The translations under genes were made by a program, and so were the position numbers. A stretch of DNA of 64,000 nucleotides from Riptortus pedestris (lineage: Eukaryota > Arthropoda > Insecta > Hemiptera > Alydidae). Positions 11,735-24,662 of this stretch are shown piece by piece. Below the pieces are notes generated by a model. It ran no database searches, was not told the DNA's origin, and saw only the letters and a list, made by a program, of their open reading frames with translations. The stretch lies in NCBI GenBank assembly GCA_019009955.1, contig CM032231.1, positions 88,008,501-88,072,500 on the forward strand. The letters run 5' to 3'. Position 1 is the first letter of the stretch; each line of letters opens with the position of its first letter.

Positions 11735-12130
11735 ATCGAGTTTACACTAACTCACGGTTGAGTGCGGTTTAGTTGTTTATTCCTTATAAAATTATTGAGT
11801 CTTGGTATAGATTTTATTGCTTCTGTGGGTAACGACAACCTTCCATGGGACGCGACCGACTAATAAGCAGGAGTGTTGGTGCCTCGAACCTGCTAGAGCG
11901 GAGGTAGCCATATATACTCGACCAGTTCCTCTGGTCAGTTTTAGTTGAGAATCAGCGATTTGACAAGTGATTCGAGTGATCGACAAGTGAGTTATTTTGC
12001 TGTGTAATAAATGCGTGAGTTTAACAGTGTATATTGTGGTTAGTTGTGGAAAATAGATTACCTATTGTGTGGTGTGTTGTCAATAAATTGTCTAACTGCT
12101 AAAAACGTTGTATTTAATTTTGCAATCAAA
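11735..12130 (+). repeat. Possible solo LTR
   Basis: This segment interrupts a family A copy. It has a TATA-like 'catatatactcgacc' (about 11908), an initiator-like 'gtcagttttag' about 25 bases later, and 'aataaa' signals at 12007 and 12082. That order (TATA, initiator, polyadenylation signal) fits an LTR. I could not find TG...CA ends, a target duplication or a second LTR, so the call is tentative. Confidence 0.35.
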
Positions 12131-15100
12131 GAACCCTAATTTTAAAGGTTTGTTATTTTTGTGATGCATATAAACACACACATGCATACATACGTACGTA
12201 CTTACATACATACAAACTTACATAAAGTGTGTAGGAAAATCATGCTTCTTCTAATACGAGTACATTGTGCTGAATTATCTGATAGAGGATTCAAGTTCGT
12301 TAAAATCCAAGAGTCTAGCTCATTGCAAGGAGGAATTAAAAAAAAAATCAGTTCAAAGCAAAGATTTATAACATGTCTACCCAACTCAGTAATCTGTAAA
12401 GTTCATACTTCTTACAAAAAAAAAAAATATTGCAGAAAACCATCAAATATTTATTTAAGTAGCTTTATAATCCTCAGCGTTGGGGGTTTCAAATTAAGTC
12501 GCTAATGAATAAAGTTATCACTGGTACTAAATTCATGTATGGCTTGAAGTAAAATATCGTGATCTTGAAGAAAAAGTCAAAAGAAACCAGTAAAACAGAG
12601 AGGCCGTTGAGGGGGGAAAGGTTTATGGTTTCGTGATTGAGACTAGCAGGTGAAAATCAATAGTCACTGAAAAGTTGAAAGTAACCGAGAAGAAAATTCA
12701 TCCTTGACAAAGTGAAGATTGCGTAATTCACTCATTGCACCATTATGAGATTTGTTACCTCGCTGTATGTAAATCGTTCTTATCTATTTCTTCCCCTTAC
12801 ATGATTTTTAACTTAATTTTTTTAGTCTTTGAAACAGATATGTAGTTTTTAAAATATATTAAAATTATTCGAAAATTTATTTTCCTATTTGTGTCTCCAT
12901 AATTCATAATATTAAAACACATATATAGCAAAGGTAACGACATTTTCTGTCCACTCTGTTGGAATTCCTAAATGAATAAAACTGGAAATAAAATAAGAAT
13001 GATTCGTTTTAAAGTAAAACTTTATTAGAAAATATCGCATCGCCAAGAGTAATAAGTGTTGCTCCTAAATTTATAGTGTAAATAATGTTTTAAAAATTTT
13101 CATTTGAGACGTGAGGCCCCCTCTCCTCCTTTGCTCCCCCAGGTCATCACAGTGAGGCCACTGACCTCATTTCTGCAGTGACGTGGTTAGCAACCCTCGT
13201 CCTGTAGAAGGAAATACTCCCTGAAGCTTGGAATAAACACCATTACATAATCGTTCTGGGCTTCCATCAGTCTTGTGCACGTGAACGTTATGGAAATTCT
13301 TCTGACCGCCATAATAGCACCCGTGCTAATCCCCTATTCGGTCGGTAGCACTTAATTAATATTAAGACAGCGGAACAGAATTAATATTGAGACACTGTTA
13401 GGTTTTCAGGAAGGTGTAGTTTTGTTCGGAACAAGTCAACGAAAAACAAGAGACCAACAAGCCCTGTCCATCTCAGATGCAATACTTTGGTCCAGGTTCT
13501 AGTCGGGATTTGGTGGTATGAGAAAATCAAGATTGATCAATATCTGTATGACTGTGTTTAAAATATGAATACCATGTGAATGTTATTAAAACATTTCATT
13601 CATGGTGACCACATTCCAACCGAATGAACCCTTTGAGCACTCCAATTTAATTTATTATGAATTACATTGCTTTATTATTAAATATGAAGTACCACCATTA
13701 TGAGAAAAAACAAGAAAGATATAGAATGGGAAACACTGAAAACAATTTAATTATTTTAATTTTCATGTCATGGAAATTAACAATTCCATGTATAATTTAT
13801 ACCATTCTTTTTTTTTTTTTTTGAGTATATGGATTTGGCTTCAGTAACGGTTTCAAGGGAATCCACAATTTGATAGCTGGTTGAAGATACAATATGGCTG
13901 GAATGGACAGCCGTCACAAAAGTTTCTGTAAAAACTGAAGCAATTAATTAAAAACTTTTCCGGTCAATTTCCAGCGGCTAAATCCAGGAAGAAACTGCTA
14001 CGAAACAGCAAATTAAAAAAGAACTTTCCTAAAAACTAACTAGTACCCCTATTGTTGAAAACGTTGGAGAGTTTTTCATTCGTTTCTCCAATATTTTATC
14101 CAATTCAAATAAAGCCTCAAGCTTATAAAATAAATATAAAATATTTTCATGATTTTACTTCGAAAAAATTCTTCTTATTCCAACAAGAATTTTCCCAGGA
14201 AAAACATTAATTTTATTCTTTCTATTCTGAACTTAATTTAAATATATAATTCCTTGCTATCATGAATTAAATCTATAGCGCAGGGAGCACCATTGTCTGC
14301 TATTGTGTTCTTTTTTATTCCAATATTTCCGAGGAATCAAACGATCTAATCTTTTTCCCATCAGAATCTAGTTGTAAAGATAAAAAAGTATTGAATAAAA
14401 TGTTCTTCTGAGAATTATTTATTTAAATAATCATTGTTGGAGTTGAATATTTATGGTTCTCAACACAAGTCACTCCAAAAATCTTGCTCGCCCCGGCACA
14501 TTGAAAGCCTAAAGAAGAAATGGAGAATATATTAATTAAAGATAATGTGTCAGTTGCAAATGAATCATATTTCCTATACGTTGTAGGGTTTTATGTTCCA
14601 TATCATAATTCGGTCTTAACGGAACAGTTCTCTTTAGAACATATATCTAGTACCTATTCCAGATGTCAGTTATATAAAACTGTTTAAAGAGCGCAATTAT
14701 TAACTATGTCTATATAAAATTCATGGGTTCTGTGAGCTTAAAATCATAACTTAGGGCAAAGAGGGGAGGGGGGACAAATAGAACAAAAAAGTAGTTAACA
14801 TAGAAAGATATATTCTGAATATTTATTAACTAATGCTAAATACTAGTCCAATGTGCTTATAGATTAATAATCATATTCTCCATTAATCGGATTCACAATT
14901 GAATAGCCTATTAGCGGAAGATAGAAGTCACTGGCTTCTCTTCCAATACGCCGGCTTCATCTATATCTCCCCGAGCTAATTTATGCATGAAGGCCCCTCA
15001 ACACAGTGCATCCATCACTAATACATGAACCTCTATCAACCACTTATACCAGTCAGGGATAATTCACTTCCTGCCTCAGGTAAATCCCTTTTTACTCGTA

Positions 15101-17650
15101 GAATAAATGCTATTTTTAACGTCAACACGGTTAATCGGAAGGGGCTATCAATTGATTATTACACTTTACAGTTCCAGGAAGATATGGACTTAATTTACTT
15201 TAACTCCAAGTGCAAATAATGCCAATCTGGTGTTTCTATTGTTATAAACTAGAAAATAATGGCTCTAGAAGTCGACATCCAGTGCAACCTACTTAAGTCC
15301 CAGTATGAATCACGTAATGAACTGATTCAAAAACAATTCAAATCTATGTTATTTTTTTAACGCCAGTAACAGATTGCACCAAGTAAAGTATACTGCCCCA
15401 CCCCTTCTCTTCACCCAAACATTAATTCATGGGAAACGCCAGTTTGCCCTTAAGTGTATTTAATACTTTATTTAATTAAAACGCGAAAATTAATTGAACA
15501 AACATTTTTAAAATTCTGAAGATAATCTAATCAGATTTGTTAATATAATTTATTGTATTACAGAATTGAGATCCTAAATGAGTAGTAGGTTTGCAGCGCT
15601 CATCCCAAGGAGATGTGGAGATACTTCCTTTGTCCTATCAGTTATGCCGCTTCCCTGCCGACCTCATATTGGTGTATGTTAAAATGTTTATTGATGCTTA
15701 TACTTTTAGAAATGCAGTGTTATTCTCAGGAATATGAATTTGTTTAATTATCATAAATAAATAATTTAATAGGATGAACGCTGGGGAGGTGCGCCCAGTT
15801 ATTTCTGGTATTAATTAACTCTGCTCCGTTAATATATGATATACTTTACTGAACACACTTTGTACCAATATGAACAAACAGTTTACAATCGAGACTTACA
15901 AAAGAGTATTTTTAATAGCGGTTATGACGTCAGCTGTCGCCGTTGGGCTTTGTACTGCATCAAGGGAAAGGAACTCATATTCATAAATGGTTTGGGAGAT
16001 TGAATACTTTCTATGATTATGAATTACGAGTATATGGTCCATTACGTTATTAAAAAATACTAATGCACTGCGCTGTCAACTACAACGCTCATGTGACAAT
16101 CTTCATCGTTTTAGACAATCACACAAAAAATGTAGTGCAAATTAATCGACACCCAGCTAAAGGAAAGTCAAAAGACTAGAAATTGCGTCAAAAAGAAAAT
16201 ACAAAATTCAAGTAGAATTAGGCAGAATATTTGGGAGGTTCATACTTCATTGACTCTGATTTTAGGATCTTTGCGCTTAGCGATTCAAGAGTTACGAATA
16301 TGCAAGGGTGTGTAAGCAGAGAAGGCTGCCATGCACGAGCCGCGTTAAATAAGCAGATTTCAAATTCTAATATAGACATCACTGATATAATTTCAATGCC
16401 CGAGCCTAATGCATATGTAGTCCTCCCAACGAAAGAATTCACACATGACGACAAGTGACCATTACACCATAGTAAGCACCTTTCCTGACAAAGAAAAAGA
16501 GGAAAAAAAAAACAAATTGAAGCTATCAGACACTTAGAACACTCGAACGAACGCTTGTGCATGTGTTTGTGTGCCGGTGTAATAACTCGGGTTTCGTAAC
16601 TATAAAATCAACGAGCGGTCACCAGAGTATTAACAGACATGTATGTAGCATTCTTGGACGGGTTTGTCATCTATAGCCCATTTGAAGAGAGTTTTAAGAA
16701 GTAGTTTCCATGCTGGAAAGCGAGTTGGCATAGACTATCTTGCGAGAAGTCTTGGTTCAATACCTCACACTTAGGTTTGAAATAAATTTCAGCTGGTCGA
16801 AGTCTTTGGTGGCAGGAACAGACCGCCAGGGAGCTAACCTATTAAAAATGAGGTTTGTATGTAGCACTCTTTAAATATTAGGGATCCATATTGGGTGTGA
16901 AAGCTAGCGTAAATCAAGAAAATGCCTCCGATGATACATTCTTTGAATTAGGATTTCAGGAAACATAAGACCTCGTTAGCATATCGTTGTCACTATGCAT
17001 TTATTACTTCAATGATGGATAAATACTAGTAAATAAAACTCACGTTCCTCTTTAAATTTTAGATGATTAAACCACATTACAGGGCTGTTCATCTGTCTTT
17101 CACACAGTTAGGTACGGTTTTTCATGAAATAATTCTTGGATGTGATTTACAAAAATTCTGCATTTACCGTTTCCGTGACAGTTATTTCTTGATACCGCAA
17201 GTTTTGTCTAAACGGTAATTCACTTAGAAGATATACATTAAAATCCTATAATAACATTTTATTCCAAGTCCAACATTTAACCTTCATCGAAGATGAATGA
17301 GGTCGACATCACATGCTATGCCTTAATATACCCTTAAGAACCATTTTGCTGAGAGCTCTGCAGTTTATACTAAATAGTAAGTCCTGCAAGTTAATAGTAG
17401 AAGTAAGTGTACTTCTTGTTTGTTCTACTAATTACTCAAAGATTGAGGTATTTAACACTATAATCGTGAAATGCCTAGAGGGTTCCTTACTCTACAACCA
17501 ATATCCTTTCAGGAGTAATAAAAGGATATTGCGTCCTATACGACTAATGGATTCTATACAATAAGCTAGATTATCAACCACTCGTCGTCCTACTTTCTTG
17601 CAAGCCTTAGAGTTGAATTCTCATTTTGCAATTTTTCTTTTAACACATCC
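12130..17650. other. Long stretch without a supported gene
   Basis: No family A copy or coding exon is recognised. A tRNA-like head near 16720-16775 is listed separately. An open frame on the + strand at 16231-16458 (75 codons) and overlapping minus frames at 16218-16562 have no motif I know. They could be chance or an unrecognised exon. Confidence 0.4.
16715..16850 (+). repeat. tRNA-like SINE head
   Basis: 'gcgagttggcatagac' resembles a tRNA A-box region and 'ttggttcaatacctc', about 35 bases downstream, resembles a B box. Family membership, tail and target duplication were not established. It could be a degraded tRNA-derived SINE. Confidence 0.35.
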
Positions 17651-17653
17651 AGT

Positions 17654-17762
17654 TAGCAGTTTTCCCTCGAGGGGGGATCATCTATTTAGGAGGTAATTTA
17701 AACGTACTATTTTTTCCTATTCAGAAAACTACAATAGTGAGATCTTCATATATATTTGTTTG
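17654..17762 (-). repeat. Family A, degraded 3' end
   Basis: On the + strand it reads 'ttagcagttttccctcgagg', then a diverged block with 'gaggta' and 'gtgagatcttcatatata', which follows the family A 3' end read backwards. Many substitutions indicate age. Confidence 0.55.
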
Positions 17763-17774
17763 TGAGTGTGTGTG

Positions 17775-18090
17775 TGTTACTGATGGTTCGCGTGTTCGGG
17801 AGACGTCGTTGGCCATTCGGATTAAGACATACATCTACCACTAACCCTCACTAAACTAAAGGTAAAAATAGGTACAGTTTTCGTACACACCAAGAAAGAA
17901 ATTTAGTTTACAAGTCCACTACTAGAGCGCACTTGGATTAGCGAGTATATAGCGAGTATATGCGCCTGAGAGTCCTCAGTATGATTAACTACTTTGACCT
18001 TGTTAGATCTCGTTAACAGGCAAGCGGCCTGCAGGTAAACTGTTCAAGTGCTTCTTGTCTTATCGGGGTAGTACGCCATGTTGACCACTC
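17775..18090 (+). repeat. SINE-like unit, diverged relative of the one at 34.8 kb
   Basis: It shares ordered blocks with 34802-35169: 'cggattaagacatacatcta' against 'gggttaaggcgtgggtgcatcta', and 'ccactactagagcgcac' against 'tcactaccagagcgcac'. The spacing is similar. The Pol III boxes are weaker than in the 34.8 kb copy. It lies directly 5' of a full family A element. Confidence 0.55.
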
Positions 18091-18104
18091 TCTACATAAA
18101 AAAG

Positions 18105-18831
18105 TCCGTCACGCAGGGACTGCGTAAACTAAGCAGATTTCCCGCGTGAAGTTTAACAATAGATAAATCTACATACCGGTAATACAACACTGTGAATATT
18201 AAGTGAATAAATACAAACGATAATAAGAAACCTCCCGACGAAAAGCATCTGAAATGTAAACAAACAGTTCTGCCAACTTCTTACCGGAAAGAAAAGCAAT
18301 TACTGTAGTATATCTGAGCATAACGTATTAATTTGATTGGAAACTATATCTAGTACTGTAATTTATAATGAATCAGAATAATTTTTATCTAAATCAATTA
18401 AATTTAAATTGTCCAAAAACTTAAGAAGGGGGAGTCACCAGAACATTTATTAGCATTTATCTCGTATAATAAATGTCTCTTGAAAACAATATTTGGTATT
18501 TACGCTTCGAATGATGTGGTTTATTACATAATCGAGTATTGTTTATGTAACATGAGTAGAAGTGAGGTTTGCTGAAGGCTGAAAACTGAAAAATGCAAAT
18601 ATCTCGGTTAATATTCAGGATAGGGAATAACAATATTTATAGAACATGTAATTTGCTATAACATTGATTCAATACATTTTTTCGATCCGATGTATAGTAA
18701 CTGAGATATTTCTAATTTTCAAAATTCTCCCCTTCTAAACCCCCCCCTCCCACTGTTCACATTTCAGCCATTAACGAACTTGATCTTTCTTTTTAAATAA
18801 AATGACTAAATATCGAGTTTCGTAACGATTA

Positions 18832-18919
<88 letters not shown>

Positions 18920-19048
18920 TACAGTTTTGAACGGACCTCATTTTCGTCATCTCCTACGTAGGATAGATGGACATTTGAAGAAAAATTTCGAAAATCACAT
19001 CATGAGTACAACCTCAATAGCTAATTTCCCTTAAGGGAAATTTGCTAA
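18105..19048 (+). mobile_element. Family A, reference full-length copy (944 bp)
   Basis: This copy shows every block. The 5' end is TCCGTCACGCAGGGACTGCG; ACGCAG and CTGCGT can pair around a 3-base loop. A 'GCAGATTTCCC' motif near +30 is repeated inverted at the 3' end. Next come a 5' arm and a G-run (minus-strand poly-C) side, the 'aaatgcaaatatctcggtta' block, 'ttcgatccgatgtatagt', a poly-C tract near 18740, 'gccattaacgaacttgatc', (TA)n at 18835-18869 continuing into (GA)n to about 18918, then 'gaacggacctcattttcgtc'. It ends with the palindrome 'atttcccttaagggaaat' and CTAA. It encodes no transposase. Terminal hairpins, subterminal inverted repeats and a microsatellite core match the plan of Helentron-associated (DINE-like) elements; that class is inferred. 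Confidence 0.85.
18835..18920. repeat. (TA)n-(GA)n microsatellite in family A
   Basis: About 35 bases of TA repeats are followed by about 50 bases of GA repeats, inside the element at the position where other copies have only TA. Confidence 0.95.
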
Positions 19049-19049
19049 A

Positions 19050-20150
19050 AGAGGGAGAGAGGAGGGAAAGAGAGGAGAGAGGAGTGAAAGAGAGAGAAAG
19101 TGGAAGGGAGAGTGGGGGAGTGATAAACAGATTAATATTTCATGGTAAAATCAAATTAACTACACTTATGGACATAAAATTGACTTTACTTTACAAGGTA
19201 TTAGGTTTCTTATAGGCCTATTAGCTGCATATTGAGGTCCAGGGATACCATGTGTTCCATGAAAAAACAATTCAATGTCTTTATTTTGTCAATATTTAAA
19301 AGTATTAACATCAAACATCTATCACCCTGTAGGTAGTACTTCAAAGAATTGAAAGAGGATGAGTGAGTATTATAACATAACTGTTGGTGATTTTGATAAA
19401 TTACCATTAAATATTTTTTCCTGTACCAGACTCCCTTTACCCAATTTTGAGTATTTTTAACACTAAAGTGAGTGAATGTTTACTTAGAGGTCAAGATATG
19501 TATTCAGCAAGACATATACAATAAAAATTCAGTCACATATATATACAATAATATGCTGCTAGAAATACTTCATAACAGAAAATGTGTTACGGTATTTGAA
19601 ATTCAAATATTTGACTTCCGACTTTTATTCCCCAAAGAGAACATTACCGGTATTCAAGAACATAACTGAAGATTTTTGATAAATTGTTTGTCTTTGTAAG
19701 AAAAAAATGCACTATGTTAATACACGTTACTTCGGGGTTTAATAAAATATCGGAACTATATTTTAGATAACTAGTATATTGAGGAGTCAAAAACAACACT
19801 GTCACTCAACGCATATTTGAGTGACAGTGTTATTTTTCAACTTTTTTCGAAGTAACTTCAAAAAATAAATCGCTGGTAGTTACTTGTAAATGTTCCAGTT
19901 ACATTATTTTTGAGCCTAGTTTTAAGTGGGTTGATTGACCTGTTGAACTGTATTGTGGCCCAAAACCACAGACCACAATCTAATTGGCTAATGCGCCAAC
20001 ACCCTCTATGATGTTCACAGAGTATCGTAGAAGGAGAAAGACTTGGATCTCCATGTCACCAAACACTGCTTCCAATAATATTCTATTAATCTATTACTTA
20101 TTATAATAAGTGGCTGGAAAAATTCTTAAAATTCTTGGGGTTTTTTATTT
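19050..20150. other. Stretch without a gene
   Basis: It begins with GA-rich low-complexity sequence (19050-19120). The rest is AT-rich with one strong hairpin (19795-19831). No supported coding sequence is seen. Confidence 0.5.
19795..19831. repeat. Perfect 15-bp inverted repeat
   Basis: 'aacactgtcactcaa' at 19795-19809 is repeated inverted at 19817-19831 around a 7-base loop. Imperfect pairing ('gtcaaaaac' with 'atttttcaac') extends the stem outward by about 9 bases. Confidence 0.9.
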
Positions 20151-20151
20151 T

Positions 20152-20610
20152 AGCAGAGTGTCCTTATGAAAAATCATGCTGATGTACTATGATGTAATGC
20201 TCAATAACCAATCTATGAGAAGACGAAAATGAGGGCCGTTCAAAATTAGGCATATATATTCACGCGCAGGTATGTTACAGCTCTAGAAGTCGCAATTTTT
20301 ATTTGATCATTACAAACTATATACCCCCTACAAATTGTTCATGTAAAACTAAAGCCCAAATTCGTTAAAGGCTGTAATCGGACCAGGATGACGAAGGAAG
20401 TTAGAGTGGGGGGGGGTGCGAAATTCCTCCGTTATTATTAGTCATACATAAACAATCTTATTGAAAGCTTAACTTTATATATTTCTTCTTTATACATTTT
20501 TCTCTAACTCTAATATTAAACGAGATTTTTGTGTATTTTTTTTTGGTTTTCCCTTCATTAAAGCCTCCCCCCACTAATACTCATTTTATTAGCAATAAGT
20601 CAATATATCG
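20152..20610 (-). mobile_element. Family A, diverged copy lacking the 5' end
   Basis: The 3' end 'ttttagcaga' at 20152 is followed by a diverged palindrome, 'ggccgttcaaaatt', a short TA tract, 'aaattcgttaaaggctgtaa', a G-run at 20409-20416 and the 'attaaacgagatttttgtg' block. The 5' arm is absent. Confidence 0.75.
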
Positions 20611-21383
20611 CATAGCAACTTATTTTAACGTTAAATAAGACTTAACGTTTTCTTCGGAAGAGGAAGGAGGAGAGTGGTTAGAGAAGTGGTAATATAATGA
20701 GTTCAAAATAACTCCTTTATTATGAGTAAAATGTTACACAATGAATATTTATGCAAATGCTGTCTTCTACAATTGGTTTTCTTGAACCGAAAATAATCCG
20801 GTAAACCACCACTTCTACTAATACAATTTTCACTTCCAGCTCCTGGGCCGGCTCTAGTCCAGCTTAAACTTCAAATTCTGTTCACGTAGGTTTTGTATTG
20901 CAGGAAAAATCGAGACTAGATGGTGTGAGATCAGTAGGGAGGACTTTAATTAATCTACAAATAATATTTGTAATAAAATAATTTATATTGCTCTTTAATG
21001 CAGCTTCGAATTGATCATATTAACATTTTTTTGTTTTAAATTTCAACAGAACTGGTGTTCAAAGTTATCAAAGTAGTAAAAAAATATATATTTCAATACA
21101 CAACCTAGAGAAATTTTGGATATGAATGCCTCGCGTCCATCTATCAGTAAATGATTTATGACATTGAAAACTTTTAGTCAGCTTATCAGCTGTGACAACA
21201 ACCCGCTGCCCACTTGCGCAATGTTCATACTCCATGTCAAATATACCGTTCAATGTCTTAGCCCTATCAAATACCTATAATATGACTGTACTTGATCTTG
21301 ACCCAAGGGATTAACTTACTGAGAGCGAACATGAAATAAATAATAACTATCCTGAAGTCATAGGAGTTCCTTTAGATTCATTT

Positions 21384-21640
21384 CAGCAGATTTATCTATC
21401 GGGGAAACAGTTATAGAGGATGTACTCATCACCTCTATTTTTTAAAACATTTTATAGATCTGCCAACAAGATTACAAAAATGAGCTTTAAATATTTGACA
21501 AAAGTGTTGATTGGCTCGTTAACAAATTTGACTATTGAATGTATTAAGCACAACTAAAAATCAAGTTCGTTAATGACGGGAGCCGGAACAAAAGTGAGTG
21601 TACAGAGAAAGTGCAAAATCAAGCTTACGGCTGTTAGAGC
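21384..21640 (-). repeat. Family A, degraded 3' half
   Basis: 'cagcagatttatctatcggg' and 'gatgtactcatcac' match the 3' end. 'aaaaatcaagttcgttaatg' and 'gggagccgga' match the conserved middle. Strongly diverged, with no TA tract left. Confidence 0.55.
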
Positions 21641-22030
21641 GATACAAATAAAATTATATATTTTATTCGTAGTATGTTTACTCTCTGTTAACAATGCCTT
21701 CACTCTGAGCTAGGTTGCATCAAAAGTATTTTTAATAAACCTAATTTGTTCTTTTAATACATTATTTTGTCCCATTAGTTTTGTTTTCGAATCCTGTAGA
21801 CCCTTTTCAAGTAGCCCTCTGTTTTATAATTATAATTATTAATGTTTATTTATTTAGGAGCACGCGGGACTAGGCGTGTTTATAATTAAAACCATGAATA
21901 ACAGTCCACTACAACTAGACGTATAACAATGATTTAAATATTCATAAATATTGTTTTAAATTCTTATATTAAATCTAACAGTATACCACTACATGGCATC
22001 TTATTATATTTCGCCTGAAACTCTGTAAGA

Positions 22031-22034
<4 letters not shown>

Positions 22035-22089
<55 letters not shown>

Positions 22090-22090
22090 G
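22035..22090. repeat. (TA)n microsatellite
   Basis: About 50 bases of TA repeat are followed by a GA/GT-rich patch (22095-22125). No family A blocks were recognised on either side. Confidence 0.9.
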
Positions 22091-22634
22091 TATATAGAGG
22101 GGGAGGAGGGAGAGAGGTGTGTGCAATGTCACTGGTTTGGGTAAGGTTTCGGAGAGAAGAATTAATTTTTAACGAACACCAGTTATGTCTAAAGCCACCC
22201 ACAAGTCAAACTCAAAATCCTAAACTTGCAAGAACCATCGTTAAATATTTTAATGTTTCAAAATGTCATAGACGCCGAACAAACCTCTGTTGAGATTTCA
22301 ATAAACCTTGAGAGTTGTAGACCCCTCCATGTTCCTATTCCAACTTCTAAACTAATTTGATTTAGGGGTTGATGCGCGCGCGGCTTTCTCAAGCGGTGTT
22401 TGGGGTTAACTCCAAACGGTTTCTAAGGTTTTGCGTGCATCTGCTACAGTCGACACAAATTCTTGACCACTGATGCCGATTACTAAATCAAAGGCGTTAA
22501 ACCTGGCATAAATTGGGCTAACTGGCTCTCGTCCATTTAATAATTTTATGAATTTGCATGTTTTTATTTTACTTATTTTTTTAAAACCACAATACGCATT
22601 TGGAAGTGATAATTAAATTTTCCTGTGAATCTGA

Positions 22635-22879
22635 ATGTGCAAAGTATTCCTGGCTTTCCTCCACAATGCGTTTATTAAGGTATAGTGCACCTTCATTGTA
22701 ACAGCTACATCCTCAGTGTCTGCAAAGAGATTTATACTGCACTAGCAGATGCTGGGCTGCCAGGGGTCAAGCTACTGCTTTCTATAGCCGTCTGCAGGGA
22801 CTGAGATAGATCTGTTGATCTGATAGTCCACTCTGTCTTAATAACGCATTGTGGAGGAAAACTAGCCTACTTTGCACAT
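22635..22879. mobile_element. 245-bp element with long terminal inverted repeats
   Basis: The left arm (22635-22680) and right arm (22837-22879) are inverted copies: ATGTGCAAAGTA at the tips, then 'tcctccacaatgcg' and 'ttattaag' in both. The interior has no open frame. Size and structure fit a MITE-type non-autonomous DNA transposon. No clear target duplication was seen, so the superfamily is unknown. Confidence 0.75.
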
Positions 22880-24430
22880 CGAGATAGAAAATTATTTATT
22901 ATAATTTCGAAATAATAGGGGTTTTCGTAGAAAAATTGAAACGTGATGCCATTGGTTTGACCTAGAGTGATGTCACTTAGAAAGTTGACAAGAAACCTTA
23001 GTACTTCCATAGTATAATTTGTATTTCTTATATAGTGTAAATAATCCAGCTTCAATGTAAACTGAGGAATGCCGACTCTAAATTATTGCAATAAAACAGG
23101 TTTTAGGAAAGTTATTAAATTAGGTTATGTTAAAGCTCAAACCCACAATTAGCCATGCCATTCTAAATTCCATTATGATTATGCATGAAAAGTACTTAGA
23201 CACACTACAAAAAGTACTTTAGACTTTTATTTATTAATTTAATTTAATAATACTTTATCCTCACACTAGGAAACAGTGAACGTCTTGATCAAAGAAACGT
23301 AGGATTTCATGGGATAAACTTTAATAGTGAGAGGTCATATACTTGAAAGGTCCAATAATCTGGTAACTTAAGTTTTGGAATTCTTGGTGCGGGAGGGGGG
23401 GGATTAGTGTCATAAGTCTTGTACTTTAGGTTACTGCACTTTCGGTTCTATTAGCAGTTTCCTTTGTTTTGGGGAGTTTGGAATAAGGTAGTGCATTCGA
23501 GGCCGGCGATTTTTCCCAATTTTCGAGCATTAACTTTTTACTTCAGTGTAACAAGTAAATAAATAAATAAAGTTTGTAAAATAAAAAGAACAAATTTATC
23601 TGTACCACTTACAGATACAGATTAGTTTAAGACCATTTTTGTTTATCTTAATATAAGAATTTTATAAATTATGGTCTATGACAATGGAACAGAGATATAG
23701 AGCAAAACATCCAAAAGAAGTTCAGCAAACATTTTCCCCTATTTAATTAAATTGGTTTACAAGGAAGTCAAGTGCTGTTGAAATGAGATTCTCCACTTTC
23801 TTGTACGAAGTAATGGAAGTATAGTAGTTGTGAAAATTTCGGTTTCCGTATTTCAAAGGAATTATCCATTATCAACCACCCTGGTCCCATTTTAACTTGT
23901 TTCGGGGTGACGTCTATGTATGTATGTATCTACGTACGTCACCTACATATTTATGAGGCCAAAGTATGTGGAAATTTCATTTTAAGTACTTCTATGACAT
24001 CCAGTTGTGCACTTCCTCTTTTCATCAAAATCGATTAAGAGGGTGGAGGGTGAAAATATATGATTGTAAAATTCTTCATAACTCTTAGAGATAAAAGATA
24101 TCGCGCGGTACCTCTTTTATTCATGATGACAAATCTATAAATTATTTTCTGTAATATTTTTTGATCTATTGCTTTGGAACAGAGATATCGTATTTTACAT
24201 TCAATGGGATCATTTAAATTATGTGCAGCTAATAATTTTCTTTATTTTATTTAATAGGAGAACCAAGAAGTTATTAGGTTTCGTATTTTATTTTTTACAA
24301 CTTTTGAACTTCATGCAGCCATGGACAAAACAATAGTAATTGCTTTGATACATATTAAGCTTTGAGGCATATAATGTCACATGAAAATTCCATCTTCCTT
24401 AAGAGAAATGCCATAATAGAGTTGTTACTT
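22880..24430. other. Stretch without a gene
   Basis: AT-rich sequence with a short G-run near 23393-23401. No coding or transposon structure is recognised. Confidence 0.45.
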
Positions 24431-24519
24431 CATTTTCACAATGAGATATTAAAATTCCATATTAATTTAGTCCACAGACATAGAAAATAGTGATGGTGGA
24501 ATGAATTTGTCTGGTCTCT

Positions 24520-24662
<143 letters not shown>

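Noticed and set aside
12161..12505. Open frame of 114 codons
   Set aside because: It starts in a 'cataca'-type simple repeat, has no motif and overlaps an opposite-strand frame of similar quality.
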